Assembly: GCA_001602435.1 (NCBI GenBank)
Contig: CP012156.1
Location: forward strand, 1,880,001-1,944,000
DNA length: 64,000 nucleotides
Reading direction: 5' to 3'
DNA from: Hyphomonadaceae bacterium UKL13-1
GTDB taxonomy: Bacteria > Pseudomonadota > Alphaproteobacteria > Caulobacterales > Aquidulcibacteraceae
This document shows, in pieces, positions 9,503 to 16,864 of this stretch. The notes under the pieces were generated by a model that was not told the origin of the DNA, did no database searches, and saw nothing but the letters and a program-made list of their open reading frames with translations. Made by a program: the position numbers and the translations under genes. Position 1 is the first letter of the stretch, and each line of letters opens with the position of its first letter.

Positions 9503-11452
9503 CTATTCCTTCAAGCGAAGGCTGAAGGTTTCCCGCGCAATCTGTTCAAAGGTCGCATTCAACTGGCTTGCATCGACTGCAAACGCGCGACTGTCACTGC
9601 CAGCACAAGTGCGCAAGCGGCTGACAGCGTCTGTATCAGAGACGTTGATCGCTACCGTGTAGAGCTCAACCTTATAGGTGTCGCGGATTGCGGTACACCA
9701 GGACTGCATCCGGCTGTCCAGGGTGGCACGGTCCGGCGAACCCGAACAACCAGGAGCGCCTGATTCACTACAGCCCCAATAGCCGGGGAAGTTGACCGCT
9801 TGCTCGTTAGCCCCGTCCGTCATCAGAACCATGACTTTGGTGACCGTTGAGGAATCAAATGGCTCTGGCCGGTTATGCTGGAAGAAGCTTGCCCATTCCG
9901 TCCGTGGCGACAGCGCGCGCAGGCCCCAACGCAAGCCGACATCAGCGTGGGTTCCCCCTGGCGATGGCGACAGACGGTCAATCGTATCGATCAATTGGCT
10001 CCGGCTGGCCGACAAGCCCAGCATTGGCATCGGACAGTTCAGGTTTGGCCCGGTGATGCGGCGGAAGCTATCCCACGTCTGCCTTGGTACCCACGAGCAC
10101 CAAGAACCATTGGCATTGTTCCACGTGATCTCGTTGTAGTCAGCGGCGCAGCCATTGGCGGTGCCGGTGTTCAAATTCAACTGACAACCGCCGCTGCTGA
10201 TGCAAGCTTGGCTGCCGGTAAAATTGAAGAAGGCGTTGCGCGTGCCATTATTGTCGTTTTGCGAGCAATTGATGGTCGTGAGACTTTGGCTGCCAGCTGG
10301 GCACGAGTTATAGGGGCAGGAATATGGATTATTGACGCAGGCCGCATTCACCGTCGACTTGCCAAAGCTTAAAAATGCAAACCTCTCAGGCTTTTGACCC
10401 GGCAGCATCAATTTGCCTTGTGTTTGCGGCGGTGGTGGTGGTGGTGGTGGCGGTGGCCCCGGAGGAGGAGGCGGTGGCCCTGGAGGTGGCGGCGGACAAC
10501 CCGTCCAGTTGTCGCACATTCTCGGGACGCTCACGCCTTTGGTACGGGTGGCATTGCTGACGCGCGGTGGCACCCGCAAGGCATTCCAGCTCATCCCGGT
10601 TTTTGTGTCATCCGTTGCACTGAGGCTTTCACCCGTGCCGGCAATACATCCACGCCAACCAACTGGCGCAAACATGGAGTTCAAAGTGGACGTGGTCTCA
10701 TTAATATTAGACGTGCGGCTGATGAGGTTTGTCGGCAGCGACCGCGTGCCCGCATCCGCGGGGCTTCGCACGGTTGCTGCGGCATTATCCCACGTTTGAT
10801 TAGGCACTTCACTGCGAATATTGACGGTCGTCGTCCAAGGAATAACCGCAACCCGTAGACGGTCTGGGATGGTGACGGTGTTGAACAGCGTGTTGACAAA
10901 GCCTTTGGCCGCGCTGCGCATTTGGGTAAAGCGCGTGGTTGGGCGTCCATCCTTTTGGAACATGGATGCCGTGGTATCTACCACAACCGCCACTTCCAAG
11001 CGCCGGTCCGTTCCCGCCGTGGCAACACCAACGGCGCTAATTGCAATGGTGGATCGACCAATCAAGCCGCCCAAAATCAAGCTCTGTGTGCCGGTACCTG
11101 TCAGGCGCGCTGCACCATCTGCATCCCATGTAACAGAGGCCTGAAGATTGCTAACACCGCGATCCTCACCAGGCGCGGAGGCTAGAAATGCCTTTGTACC
11201 GGCCGTCACCCCTGCAGCCCTGGCAAGCGTGTCGCCCAGAGAGCTCTTGTCCGCCTGCTCGCGTTTGGCCGCCAAAGCACCTGCATCGGCAGCGGCGGCC
11301 AAGGATGCCTTTGTGTTGGCCACGCGGTTCAGCTCAATAGAAGCCCCAAGCACGCCCAAGGACACGGACGAGACCAACGCAAAGATGACCGCGACATTGC
11401 CGCGCTCAACGCGAGTGATGCTCGTAGCTAATAAAGACTTCGAGAATTTCAT
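9503..11452 (-). CDS. Tad-domain / von Willebrand factor A protein (TadG-like)
   Basis: The 649-residue protein starts with a short basic segment and one membrane span (about residues 19-38), followed by NTKASLAAAADAGALAA, the Tad N-terminal motif of TadE/F/G-type pilus proteins. A vWA domain follows: DTTAS (159-163, a MIDAS-like DxTxS), GGTHAD (about 499-504) and MTDGANE (544-550). Inside the vWA domain lies a long insert containing 23 residues of almost pure proline (320-342) and many cysteines, as expected for a disulfide-bonded periplasmic or surface domain. TadG-like proteins assist Flp pilus or surface-adhesin assembly, but no other tad/cpa gene lies in the window, so this is an orphan copy. 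AT-rich DNA with a palindrome lies upstream. Function beyond the domain call is inferred. Confidence 0.85.
   Translation of the reverse strand: MKFSKSLLATSITRVERGNVAVIFALVSSVSLGVLGASIELNRVANTKASLAAAADAGALAAKREQADKSSLGDTLARAAGVTAGTKAFLASAPGEDRGVSNLQASVTWDADGAARLTGTGTQSLILGGLIGRSTIAISAVGVATAGTDRRLEVAVVVDTTASMFQKDGRPTTRFTQMRSAAKGFVNTLFNTVTIPDRLRVAVIPWTTTVNIRSEVPNQTWDNAAATVRSPADAGTRSLPTNLISRTSNINETTSTLNSMFAPVGWRGCIAGTGESLSATDDTKTGMSWNALRVPPRVSNATRTKGVSVPRMCDNWTGCPPPPPGPPPPPPGPPPPPPPPPPQTQGKLMLPGQKPERFAFLSFGKSTVNAACVNNPYSCPYNSCPAGSQSLTTINCSQNDNNGTRNAFFNFTGSQACISSGGCQLNLNTGTANGCAADYNEITWNNANGSWCSWVPRQTWDSFRRITGPNLNCPMPMLGLSASRSQLIDTIDRLSPSPGGTHADVGLRWGLRALSPRTEWASFFQHNRPEPFDSSTVTKVMVLMTDGANEQAVNFPGYWGCSESGAPGCSGSPDRATLDSRMQSWCTAIRDTYKVELYTVAINVSDTDAVSRLRTCAGSDSRAFAVDASQLNATFEQIARETFSLRLKE
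10427..10495 (-). repeat. Trinucleotide-rich run coding poly-proline
   Basis: On the plus strand the run is GGT/GGC/GGA triplets, coding 5 Pro, Gly, 6 Pro, Gly and 10 Pro on the minus strand (residues 320-342 of the Tad/vWA protein). Such triplet runs can change length by slippage without breaking the frame. Translation through it would be expected to need EF-P. Confidence 0.85.
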
Positions 11453-11761
11453 CGTCCCAATCCTTCAAAGCACCGCAAACGTCAGGGCGCTTATCTGGAT
11501 AAGTAACACGCAAGGTCCTAACAACGCCTAAAAACGACTGGTAAACGGAAAATAAACCCAATGAATTCAATTTTATTTATCAGGTACTACAAATGTAGTA
11601 GCCCGTATTTTTACGGACTTTATCCAGTCAAGAAAAGGTTAACAAAGAGAAAGGCATGCAATGTTCTACCTCGCACAACTTGCATATGGCTCACCCAATA
11701 CGGTCAAGTTTAAGGATAGAAATGGAGACTTCCTAGCTAGATACCTGTCGACCCATAAATG
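11453..11761. other. AT-rich intergenic region upstream of the Tad/vWA gene
   Basis: This 309-bp stretch lies upstream of the minus-strand Tad/vWA gene and after the 3' end of the SDR gene. It is distinctly more AT-rich than its surroundings. I see no gene in it. It contains the 16-bp palindrome at 11585-11600 and several TTAA words, fitting a regulated promoter region, but no confident -35/-10 pair could be assigned. Confidence 0.6.
11585..11600. promoter_or_regulatory. 16-bp palindromic operator-like site
   Basis: TACTACAAATGTAGTA is a palindrome of two 7-bp arms around a central AA, about 133 bp upstream of the Tad/vWA start codon. Its core TACA-N2-TGTA is the operator type bound by winged-helix repressors of the BlaI/MecI/CopY family. 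No gene of that family lies in this window, so the link to a particular regulator is inferred. Confidence 0.5.
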
Positions 11762-12553
11762 TTACAGGGCTTGTCCATCATCGATTTGGACAACCGCACC
11801 ACTGGTGTAACGGCCAGCATCTGACACCAACCACGTCATCGCCCCATCCAAAGCTTGATCGTCCATCAAGCGGCGGCGCGGAAATCCGGCGACCATTTTC
11901 TGCCCGCCAGTTTGGCCCAGCCAATCGGCATTGATCTCGGTCTCAATATAGCCCGGGCAGATGGCATTCACATTGATGCCCTTGCGCATCCATTCTGCAG
12001 CCATCGACTTTGCCATCATGACGACGGCGGCTTTCGAGACGCAATAAGGAACAAGGCCAGGCAAAGGTTTCAGACCCGCCATCGAGGCAATCAGCACAAT
12101 TCGGCCATCACCGCGTTCCACACTGCCACTTGCGATCATGCGCTTGGCCCCCTCGCGTGCGGTGATGAATACGCCGCGCACATTGACCGACATCATTGCA
12201 TCATAGGCGTCCATCGAAATATCGGTCGCAAGGCCGATCTCATTGGTGCCTGCATTGGCAATCACGATGGACGGAAGGCCTAAGCCCGCTTCGGCGGCAT
12301 CAAAGGCGGCAATCACGCTGGCCTCATCTTGTACGTCTAATTTTACGGCCTGCGCTTGGCCGCCTGCGTCCTGAATCGACGCGACCAAGGCCTCCAGCCG
12401 ATCGACCCGTCGTGCGCCACATACGACCTTTGCGCCAAGCCCTGCAAAAAGGCGAGCGAAATGCGCACCCAGCCCCGAAGATGCCCCGGTAATCAGAGCG
12501 GTTTTGCCTTGAAGGCTGAAATTGGGCTGGATCAAAGCAGGGTTGGCAGTCAA
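11762..12553 (-). CDS. SDR family NAD(P)-dependent oxidoreductase
   Basis: A 263-residue classical short-chain dehydrogenase: TGASSGLGAHFA (dinucleotide binding), ANAG (the NNAG position), a Ser in IASMAGL and YCVSK as the YxxxK catalytic pair. The C-terminal VVQIDDGQAL is the usual end of the family. These are cytosolic oxidoreductases of about 250 residues; the substrate cannot be deduced. No ATG precedes the GKTALITG strand, so the start must be a non-ATG codon. TTG at 12553 has AAAGG about 10 nt upstream, and TTG at 12535 is an alternative. It is divergent from the PopA-like operon (about 96 bp between starts). Confidence 0.88.
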   Translation of the reverse strand: MTANPALIQPNFSLQGKTALITGASSGLGAHFARLFAGLGAKVVCGARRVDRLEALVASIQDAGGQAQAVKLDVQDEASVIAAFDAAEAGLGLPSIVIANAGTNEIGLATDISMDAYDAMMSVNVRGVFITAREGAKRMIASGSVERGDGRIVLIASMAGLKPLPGLVPYCVSKAAVVMMAKSMAAEWMRKGINVNAICPGYIETEINADWLGQTGGQKMVAGFPRRRLMDDQALDGAMTWLVSDAGRYTSGAVVQIDDGQAL

Positions 12554-12649
12554 AACAGGGGGCCTTTCACATTCGTTTACTGACGACTCAGTTTCCCCAC
12601 GCTAGGGTGCTACACGAATTTCGCAATGGCCCTTGAAAGTAGGCATAGG

Positions 12650-13954
12650 ATGGCAAAGCCACATATTCTCGTTCTCGCCGGCGATGACGCAAGTGAAGTG
12701 CTATCCCAAGCAGGCTTCACCATTGCGGGCGAAGACCACCAACGTCGCCAGACGGCTGCCATTGTGGTCGATACACGCGGGGCTAGTGGGCCTAAGGCCG
12801 CTGATCTTGTGCGGTCGCTCAAAGCTGCCCTTGGGCCGCGGGCTGGCCTATTCATGGCGTGGAGTAATGGCGAAGAAAACTTCGACATCAGCGCCTTTGA
12901 TGGGGTGTTGGATGCCTTTGCGACGCCCAGCGTCTTGGCGGCCCGTCTGGGATCGAGCTTGCGCATCGCGGTGATGGCAGACGAAGCCAAAATGCGGTTT
13001 CGGACCTTGGCCCGCTTTGGCGGCCCTTCTCATCCCCCCATCGTCAACAGCGCGAAAGTGCCCCGCATTTTGATGTTTGGCCAACCCGGCCCTGATTTAT
13101 TGCAGTTTTCAACCGCAATCACACATTTGGGTGCAGAGACCATTGCGGCCTTCACCTCGTTTACCGCGTTTGATTATCTTCATGAGAGCGAGTTTGATGG
13201 CGTCGTGATCTTGGCCCGCGATGACCGCGCCACGGCGCTGAGTTTTTGTGCCGCTATGCGTCGCAATGCGCGCATGTTCCACATGCCTTGCCTGATCCTT
13301 GGATCACCTGATTTCGATAATCCTCACGAAGCCATAGAGCGCGGCGCGACGGATTTTGCGGTTGCGGGCGACGATGACCCTGCCGCTGCAGATCGCCTTC
13401 TCAACTTTGTCGAAGAAAAGCGCAGCCGCGATGCATTGAACTTGGCGTTTGCGGCTGCCCGCGCGCCTGCCGCCATGGAGGCTACCACTGGCCTTTACGC
13501 ACCGTCTTTCTTCTTGGCGCATCTGGAAAGCTTGGTTCAAAGAGCGCACGAAACCGACCGGCCTTTGTCCATTGCCTTGGCCCGCCTCGACACTGAAGCC
13601 AGCCTTGGCGTGGTGCATACGCGTCAAGGGATTGAGCGCTTGATTGGCCAGTCTGGGGCCATGCTGTCCCGCCTGGTGCGTGCCGAAGATGTGGCTGCGC
13701 GTCTTGATCAAACGACCTTTGTTGTTGCCTTCCCAAGCTCGGATGATGAGGCGGCCTCGATTGCGGCAAATCGTATTGCTGCCGTCCTCGAATGTACGGC
13801 GTTTGACGTACAGGCCGATCACACCAGCTATAGCAACGACCAGCCCATCCAAATCAAGTTGGCGATTGCAAGCGCGAGCCTATCACCGCAAGAAAATGCT
13901 GCGGGTTTGCTGCAACGCGTAACCCGTATGCTGGAAAAAGGCCAAAACGCATGA
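12650..13954 (+). CDS. PopA-like c-di-GMP effector (receiver-receiver-degenerate GGDEF)
   Basis: The 434-residue protein has two receiver-like segments, each opening with a hydrophobic strand (HILVLAGDD at 5-13 and RILMFGQPG at 139-147). The first has an Asp at the end of its third strand (VVD, residue 41). The C-terminal third (about 279-434) aligns with GGDEF domains: TTGLYAPSFF replaces DxLTGLxNR, and DQTTF (353-357) replaces GGDEF, so cyclase activity is not expected. Just upstream, RAED (344-347) keeps the RxxD inhibitory-site motif that binds c-di-GMP. Length and order match Caulobacter PopA, which binds c-di-GMP and brings CtrA to ClpXP at the cell pole. Orthology is inferred from architecture only. 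The ATG at 12650 has AGTAGG 6 nt upstream and is preferred to 12626. The stop overlaps the next gene (ATGA). Confidence 0.7.
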   Translation: MAKPHILVLAGDDASEVLSQAGFTIAGEDHQRRQTAAIVVDTRGASGPKAADLVRSLKAALGPRAGLFMAWSNGEENFDISAFDGVLDAFATPSVLAARLGSSLRIAVMADEAKMRFRTLARFGGPSHPPIVNSAKVPRILMFGQPGPDLLQFSTAITHLGAETIAAFTSFTAFDYLHESEFDGVVILARDDRATALSFCAAMRRNARMFHMPCLILGSPDFDNPHEAIERGATDFAVAGDDDPAAADRLLNFVEEKRSRDALNLAFAAARAPAAMEATTGLYAPSFFLAHLESLVQRAHETDRPLSIALARLDTEASLGVVHTRQGIERLIGQSGAMLSRLVRAEDVAARLDQTTFVVAFPSSDDEAASIAANRIAAVLECTAFDVQADHTSYSNDQPIQIKLAIASASLSPQENAAGLLQRVTRMLEKGQNA

Positions 13955-14661
13955 GCGATACCCCTACCCAAGCACCAATACTGGACCGTCCGGTCACCAT
14001 CGATTTTATCTCAGACGTGATTTGTCCGTGGTGCTATGTTGGGTTTCGCGCGCTGGTAACAGCCTGTGTAACACGCGGTGAGGTTCCCACCCATTTGTCG
14101 ATGCGGCCATTTGAACTCGACCCTACGACACCCAAAGAAGGCGCAGACCGTCGGGCGCGGCTTTTGGCCAAATTTGGCGGCGATGAAGCCCGCTTAAAAG
14201 AGATTTCACAGGCCTTGGTCGATGCCGGGCTTCGGGTCGGCATTGAGTTTAATTTTGACGCTATCAAAACCACGCCGAACACGCGCGATTGCCATCGATT
14301 GCTGCGGTGGGCCCGCTCAGCCGGCGTCGAAGTGGAATGCGCCGAAGCGCTATTTCAAGCCTATCACGTCGAAGGTGAGGACTTGAGTCAATCCTCGACC
14401 TTGGTATCGATTGCCCGTGGCCTTGGCATGGATGGCGACCTCGTCGCGCGGCTTTTGGCCAGTGATGCCGATGTTGCCCCGGTTGAGCAGGAATTGGAGA
14501 TCGCCCAGCGCATGGGCGTCACTGGTGTCCCAACCGTCCTGTTTAATCAGAGCTTTGCGGTGGTCGGTGCCCAAGGGGTTGAGACCTTTGTGTCGGCGCT
14601 CGACCGGGCGCGGGCCGAACAAGTCACAGCGCCGCAACCTGCCGCCCCCGGCACTAACTGA
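13951..14661 (+). CDS. DsbA family oxidoreductase (FrnE-like thioredoxin fold)
   Basis: The 236-residue protein carries ICPWCYVG near the N-terminus, the CxxC active site of the DsbA/FrnE family. The long helical insertion is followed by MGVTGVPTVLFNQSFAVVGAQ, in which the cis-Pro of VTGVPT sits opposite the CxxC. There is no signal peptide, so a cytosolic FrnE-like disulfide isomerase or glutathione-S-transferase kappa-like role is more likely than periplasmic disulfide formation. It overlaps the upstream PopA-like gene by 4 nt, and its TGA shares one base with the ruvX ATG, so all are translationally coupled. Confidence 0.9.
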   Translation: MSDTPTQAPILDRPVTIDFISDVICPWCYVGFRALVTACVTRGEVPTHLSMRPFELDPTTPKEGADRRARLLAKFGGDEARLKEISQALVDAGLRVGIEFNFDAIKTTPNTRDCHRLLRWARSAGVEVECAEALFQAYHVEGEDLSQSSTLVSIARGLGMDGDLVARLLASDADVAPVEQELEIAQRMGVTGVPTVLFNQSFAVVGAQGVETFVSALDRARAEQVTAPQPAAPGTN

Positions 14662-15146
14662 TGCCGATTCTGGACTATCGGGAGTTTTGTGAAAGCTTGC
14701 CCGCCCGTCAGGCCTTAATCGGGATTGATCCCGGGTCGACCACGATTGGGGTTGCGGCTTCTGACGTCACCCGCCTGATCGCCAGCCCTGCTGGCGGGGT
14801 CAAGCGCACGAAGATGGCTGCGGATGGGCAAGCGATTTTTGCGATTTTTGATGACCGCTCCGCTTGTGGCCTCGTGGTGGGACACCCGATCAATATGGAC
14901 GGGTCAAAAGGCCCCTCTTCCCAGGCCGCCCGCGCTTTTGCGCGCAACCTGTTGAACATTCGCGATGTGCCGCTGTTGATGTGGGATGAACGGCTGTCGA
15001 CCGCTGCCGTCCAACGTCAAATGATTGCCGCCGACATGACCCGCGCCAAACGCGCGGCGGTTGTCGATGCAGCTGCCGCCGCCTATATGTTGCAAGGCCT
15101 TTTGGACCGCTTGCAGGGCGGGTTCAGCCTCGGCACCCTGTCATGA
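14661..15146 (+). CDS. ruvX: Putative pre-16S rRNA nuclease / Holliday junction resolvase YqgF (RuvX)
   Basis: The 161-residue protein has the RNase H-fold signature of YqgF: GIDPGSTTIGVAASD (first catalytic Asp), a central VVGHPINMDGSKG, DERLSTAAVQ, and VDAAAAAYMLQGLLDR (C-terminal catalytic Asp). In E. coli YqgF trims the 5' end of pre-16S rRNA; a Holliday-junction role has also been proposed. The fingerprint is usually GIDxGxKRIGVA; here STT replaces the basic pair. It overlaps the upstream and downstream genes by 1 and 4 nt. Confidence 0.93.
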   Translation: MPILDYREFCESLPARQALIGIDPGSTTIGVAASDVTRLIASPAGGVKRTKMAADGQAIFAIFDDRSACGLVVGHPINMDGSKGPSSQAARAFARNLLNIRDVPLLMWDERLSTAAVQRQMIAADMTRAKRAAVVDAAAAAYMLQGLLDRLQGGFSLGTLS

Positions 15147-16069
15147 ACGTGGCCTTCACCGCGATTTTGCCCGTCTTTCTGGTGATCGCCATTGGCTTTG
15201 TGGCCAAGCGCGCCAAGATCGTGCCCGACACCTCTTGGGCAGCCGTCAATTCTTTTGGCTATTGGATGCTCTATCCAGCCTTTTTGTTTTCCACAGTGGC
15301 AGGAGCGGATTTTTCAGGGCCGGACACGGTCCACTTCCTCACCTGCTTGGTCGTGGGCTTTGCCTTGGCAGGCCTGTGGGGTCTTAGCCTGAGGCTTTGG
15401 TTTCGGGACGATGGCCCCGCTTTTACCTCCATCTTTCAAGCCAGTGTGCGCTGGAATGGCTTTATCGTTTTAGCAGCAGCCCCTGCCCTTTACGGACCTG
15501 AAGGGCTTGCACTGATCGCTTTGGGCTTTGGCCCCGTGGTGGCTTTTGTGAATTTGATGAGCGTCTTTGTCATGGCGCGATGGGGCAAGAATGACATTGT
15601 GCCGAGCCTTAAGGGCGCTTTAGGCGAAGTCATGCGCAACCCCTTGGTGCTAGCAAGCCTAACCGGGATTATCGCCAATCTGATCGGGCTGACCAAATTT
15701 ATCGGACCTTTGGAGCCAGCACTCGCGCTATTGGGCCGGGCCGCCATGCCCGTGGCCTTGGTGAGCGTTGGGGCGGCTTTGAGTTTTGAGGGCTTGGGCA
15801 AAGTACCGCTGCGCTTGGCGGTTGGGGTGGTCTCGAAGCTCGCAATTGCGCCACTTCTCATGTTGCTGGTCACCCAAATGCTGGGCTTAGCCCCGCTGCC
15901 CAGTGCGGTGGCGACTGGGGTTGCTTCCATGCCCAGCGCGCCAGCGGCCTATGTTCTGGCCCGTGAGCTTGGGGGCGATGCCCCCCTCATGGCCGGTTTG
16001 GTGACCGCGACGACCTTGATCGCCTTGGTCACCATCCCCTTATGGCATGTGTTGACGATGCCTGCCTAA
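15143..16069 (+). CDS. AEC family transporter (auxin efflux carrier type)
   Basis: A 308-residue membrane protein with about ten hydrophobic helices in two halves separated by a short polar loop (about residues 150-170, RWGKNDIVPSL). The second half contains GRAAMPVALVSVGAALSFEG and the family-like MPSAPAAYVLARELGGDAPLMA. Members move small carboxylates or other anions; the substrate here is unknown. Its ATG overlaps the ruvX stop by 4 nt, making it the last gene of the PopA-like/DsbA/ruvX operon. Confidence 0.88.
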   Translation: MNVAFTAILPVFLVIAIGFVAKRAKIVPDTSWAAVNSFGYWMLYPAFLFSTVAGADFSGPDTVHFLTCLVVGFALAGLWGLSLRLWFRDDGPAFTSIFQASVRWNGFIVLAAAPALYGPEGLALIALGFGPVVAFVNLMSVFVMARWGKNDIVPSLKGALGEVMRNPLVLASLTGIIANLIGLTKFIGPLEPALALLGRAAMPVALVSVGAALSFEGLGKVPLRLAVGVVSKLAIAPLLMLLVTQMLGLAPLPSAVATGVASMPSAPAAYVLARELGGDAPLMAGLVTATTLIALVTIPLWHVLTMPA

Positions 16070-16086
16070 GCAGGCCGCCGCTTGGC

Positions 16087-16677
16087 TTAGTGATGCTTTG
16101 GCGCAGGTGGCATCAAAACGGTGTCGATCACATGGATCACGCCATTGGAGGCACCAACATCGGCGGCGATCACGGCAACACCATTAACGGTCACGCGGCC
16201 ATTGCGGCCATCAATCGTGGCCTTACGGCCTTGAACGGTGGTGGCTGGGGTGACTTTGTCGAGCAATTGGTTGGACGTGATTTTGCCCGGCACGACATGA
16301 TAGGTCAGGATGGAAATCAATTGCGCGCGATTTTCAGGCTTCAAAAGCGTTTCCACCGTGCCTGCTGGCAATTTGGCAAAGGCGGCATCGGTCGGCGCAA
16401 ACACGGTGAATGGGCCAGAGGTTTTAAGCGTATCGACCAAGCCAGCAGCGCTAAGAGCAGCGGCCAAGGTGTTGAAGCTACCCGCCCCGACTGCCACGTC
16501 AATGATGTCGCCCTTGGCGGGCTTTGCAGCATTTGAAGCCGCATGATAGCCGATGGTCTGATAGCCAGCCGCTTGGGCTGCGGCATCGTTCTGAGTCTTA
16601 GCGCATTGCGCCATTGCCGGTGCTGCAGACAAAGCGAGGGCGGCTGCCGCCGAAGCGAACATTTTGAAGTTTAACAT
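16087..16677 (-). CDS. Secreted fasciclin (FAS1) domain protein
   Basis: The 196-residue protein has a signal peptide (cleavage after APAMA, about residue 23) and a single FAS1 domain: FNTLAAALSAAGL, FTVFAPTDAAFAKLP, LTYHVVPGKI (the conserved H2 box) and NGVIHVIDTVLMPP at the C-terminus. Single-FAS1 proteins are periplasmic or extracellular and are linked with adhesion in some bacteria; no catalytic role is expected. Convergent with the AEC transporter, only 17 bp apart and with no obvious terminator between them. Confidence 0.93.
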   Translation of the reverse strand: MLNFKMFASAAAALALSAAPAMAQCAKTQNDAAAQAAGYQTIGYHAASNAAKPAKGDIIDVAVGAGSFNTLAAALSAAGLVDTLKTSGPFTVFAPTDAAFAKLPAGTVETLLKPENRAQLISILTYHVVPGKITSNQLLDKVTPATTVQGRKATIDGRNGRVTVNGVAVIAADVGASNGVIHVIDTVLMPPAPKHH

Positions 16678-16864
16678 ATTTTGGTCCTAAAGATCGAGCG
16701 GGATAGCTCTGGGACAGTTTACGCAGCCCGGTTCAACTGGATGTATGAGAACCCAATTTCGTGATGTTTCTCTCTGAATTGTAATTCTAGACGCTGTTTC
16801 TGGCCCAAGAGGCTCAAATACAAAGTCCCTTCCCCCAAAGCGCGCATCGCTCTAGACAGAAACC

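Noticed and set aside
10413-10799. Glycine-rich plus-strand open frame
   Set aside because: It is the reverse reading of the poly-proline codons of the Tad/vWA gene.
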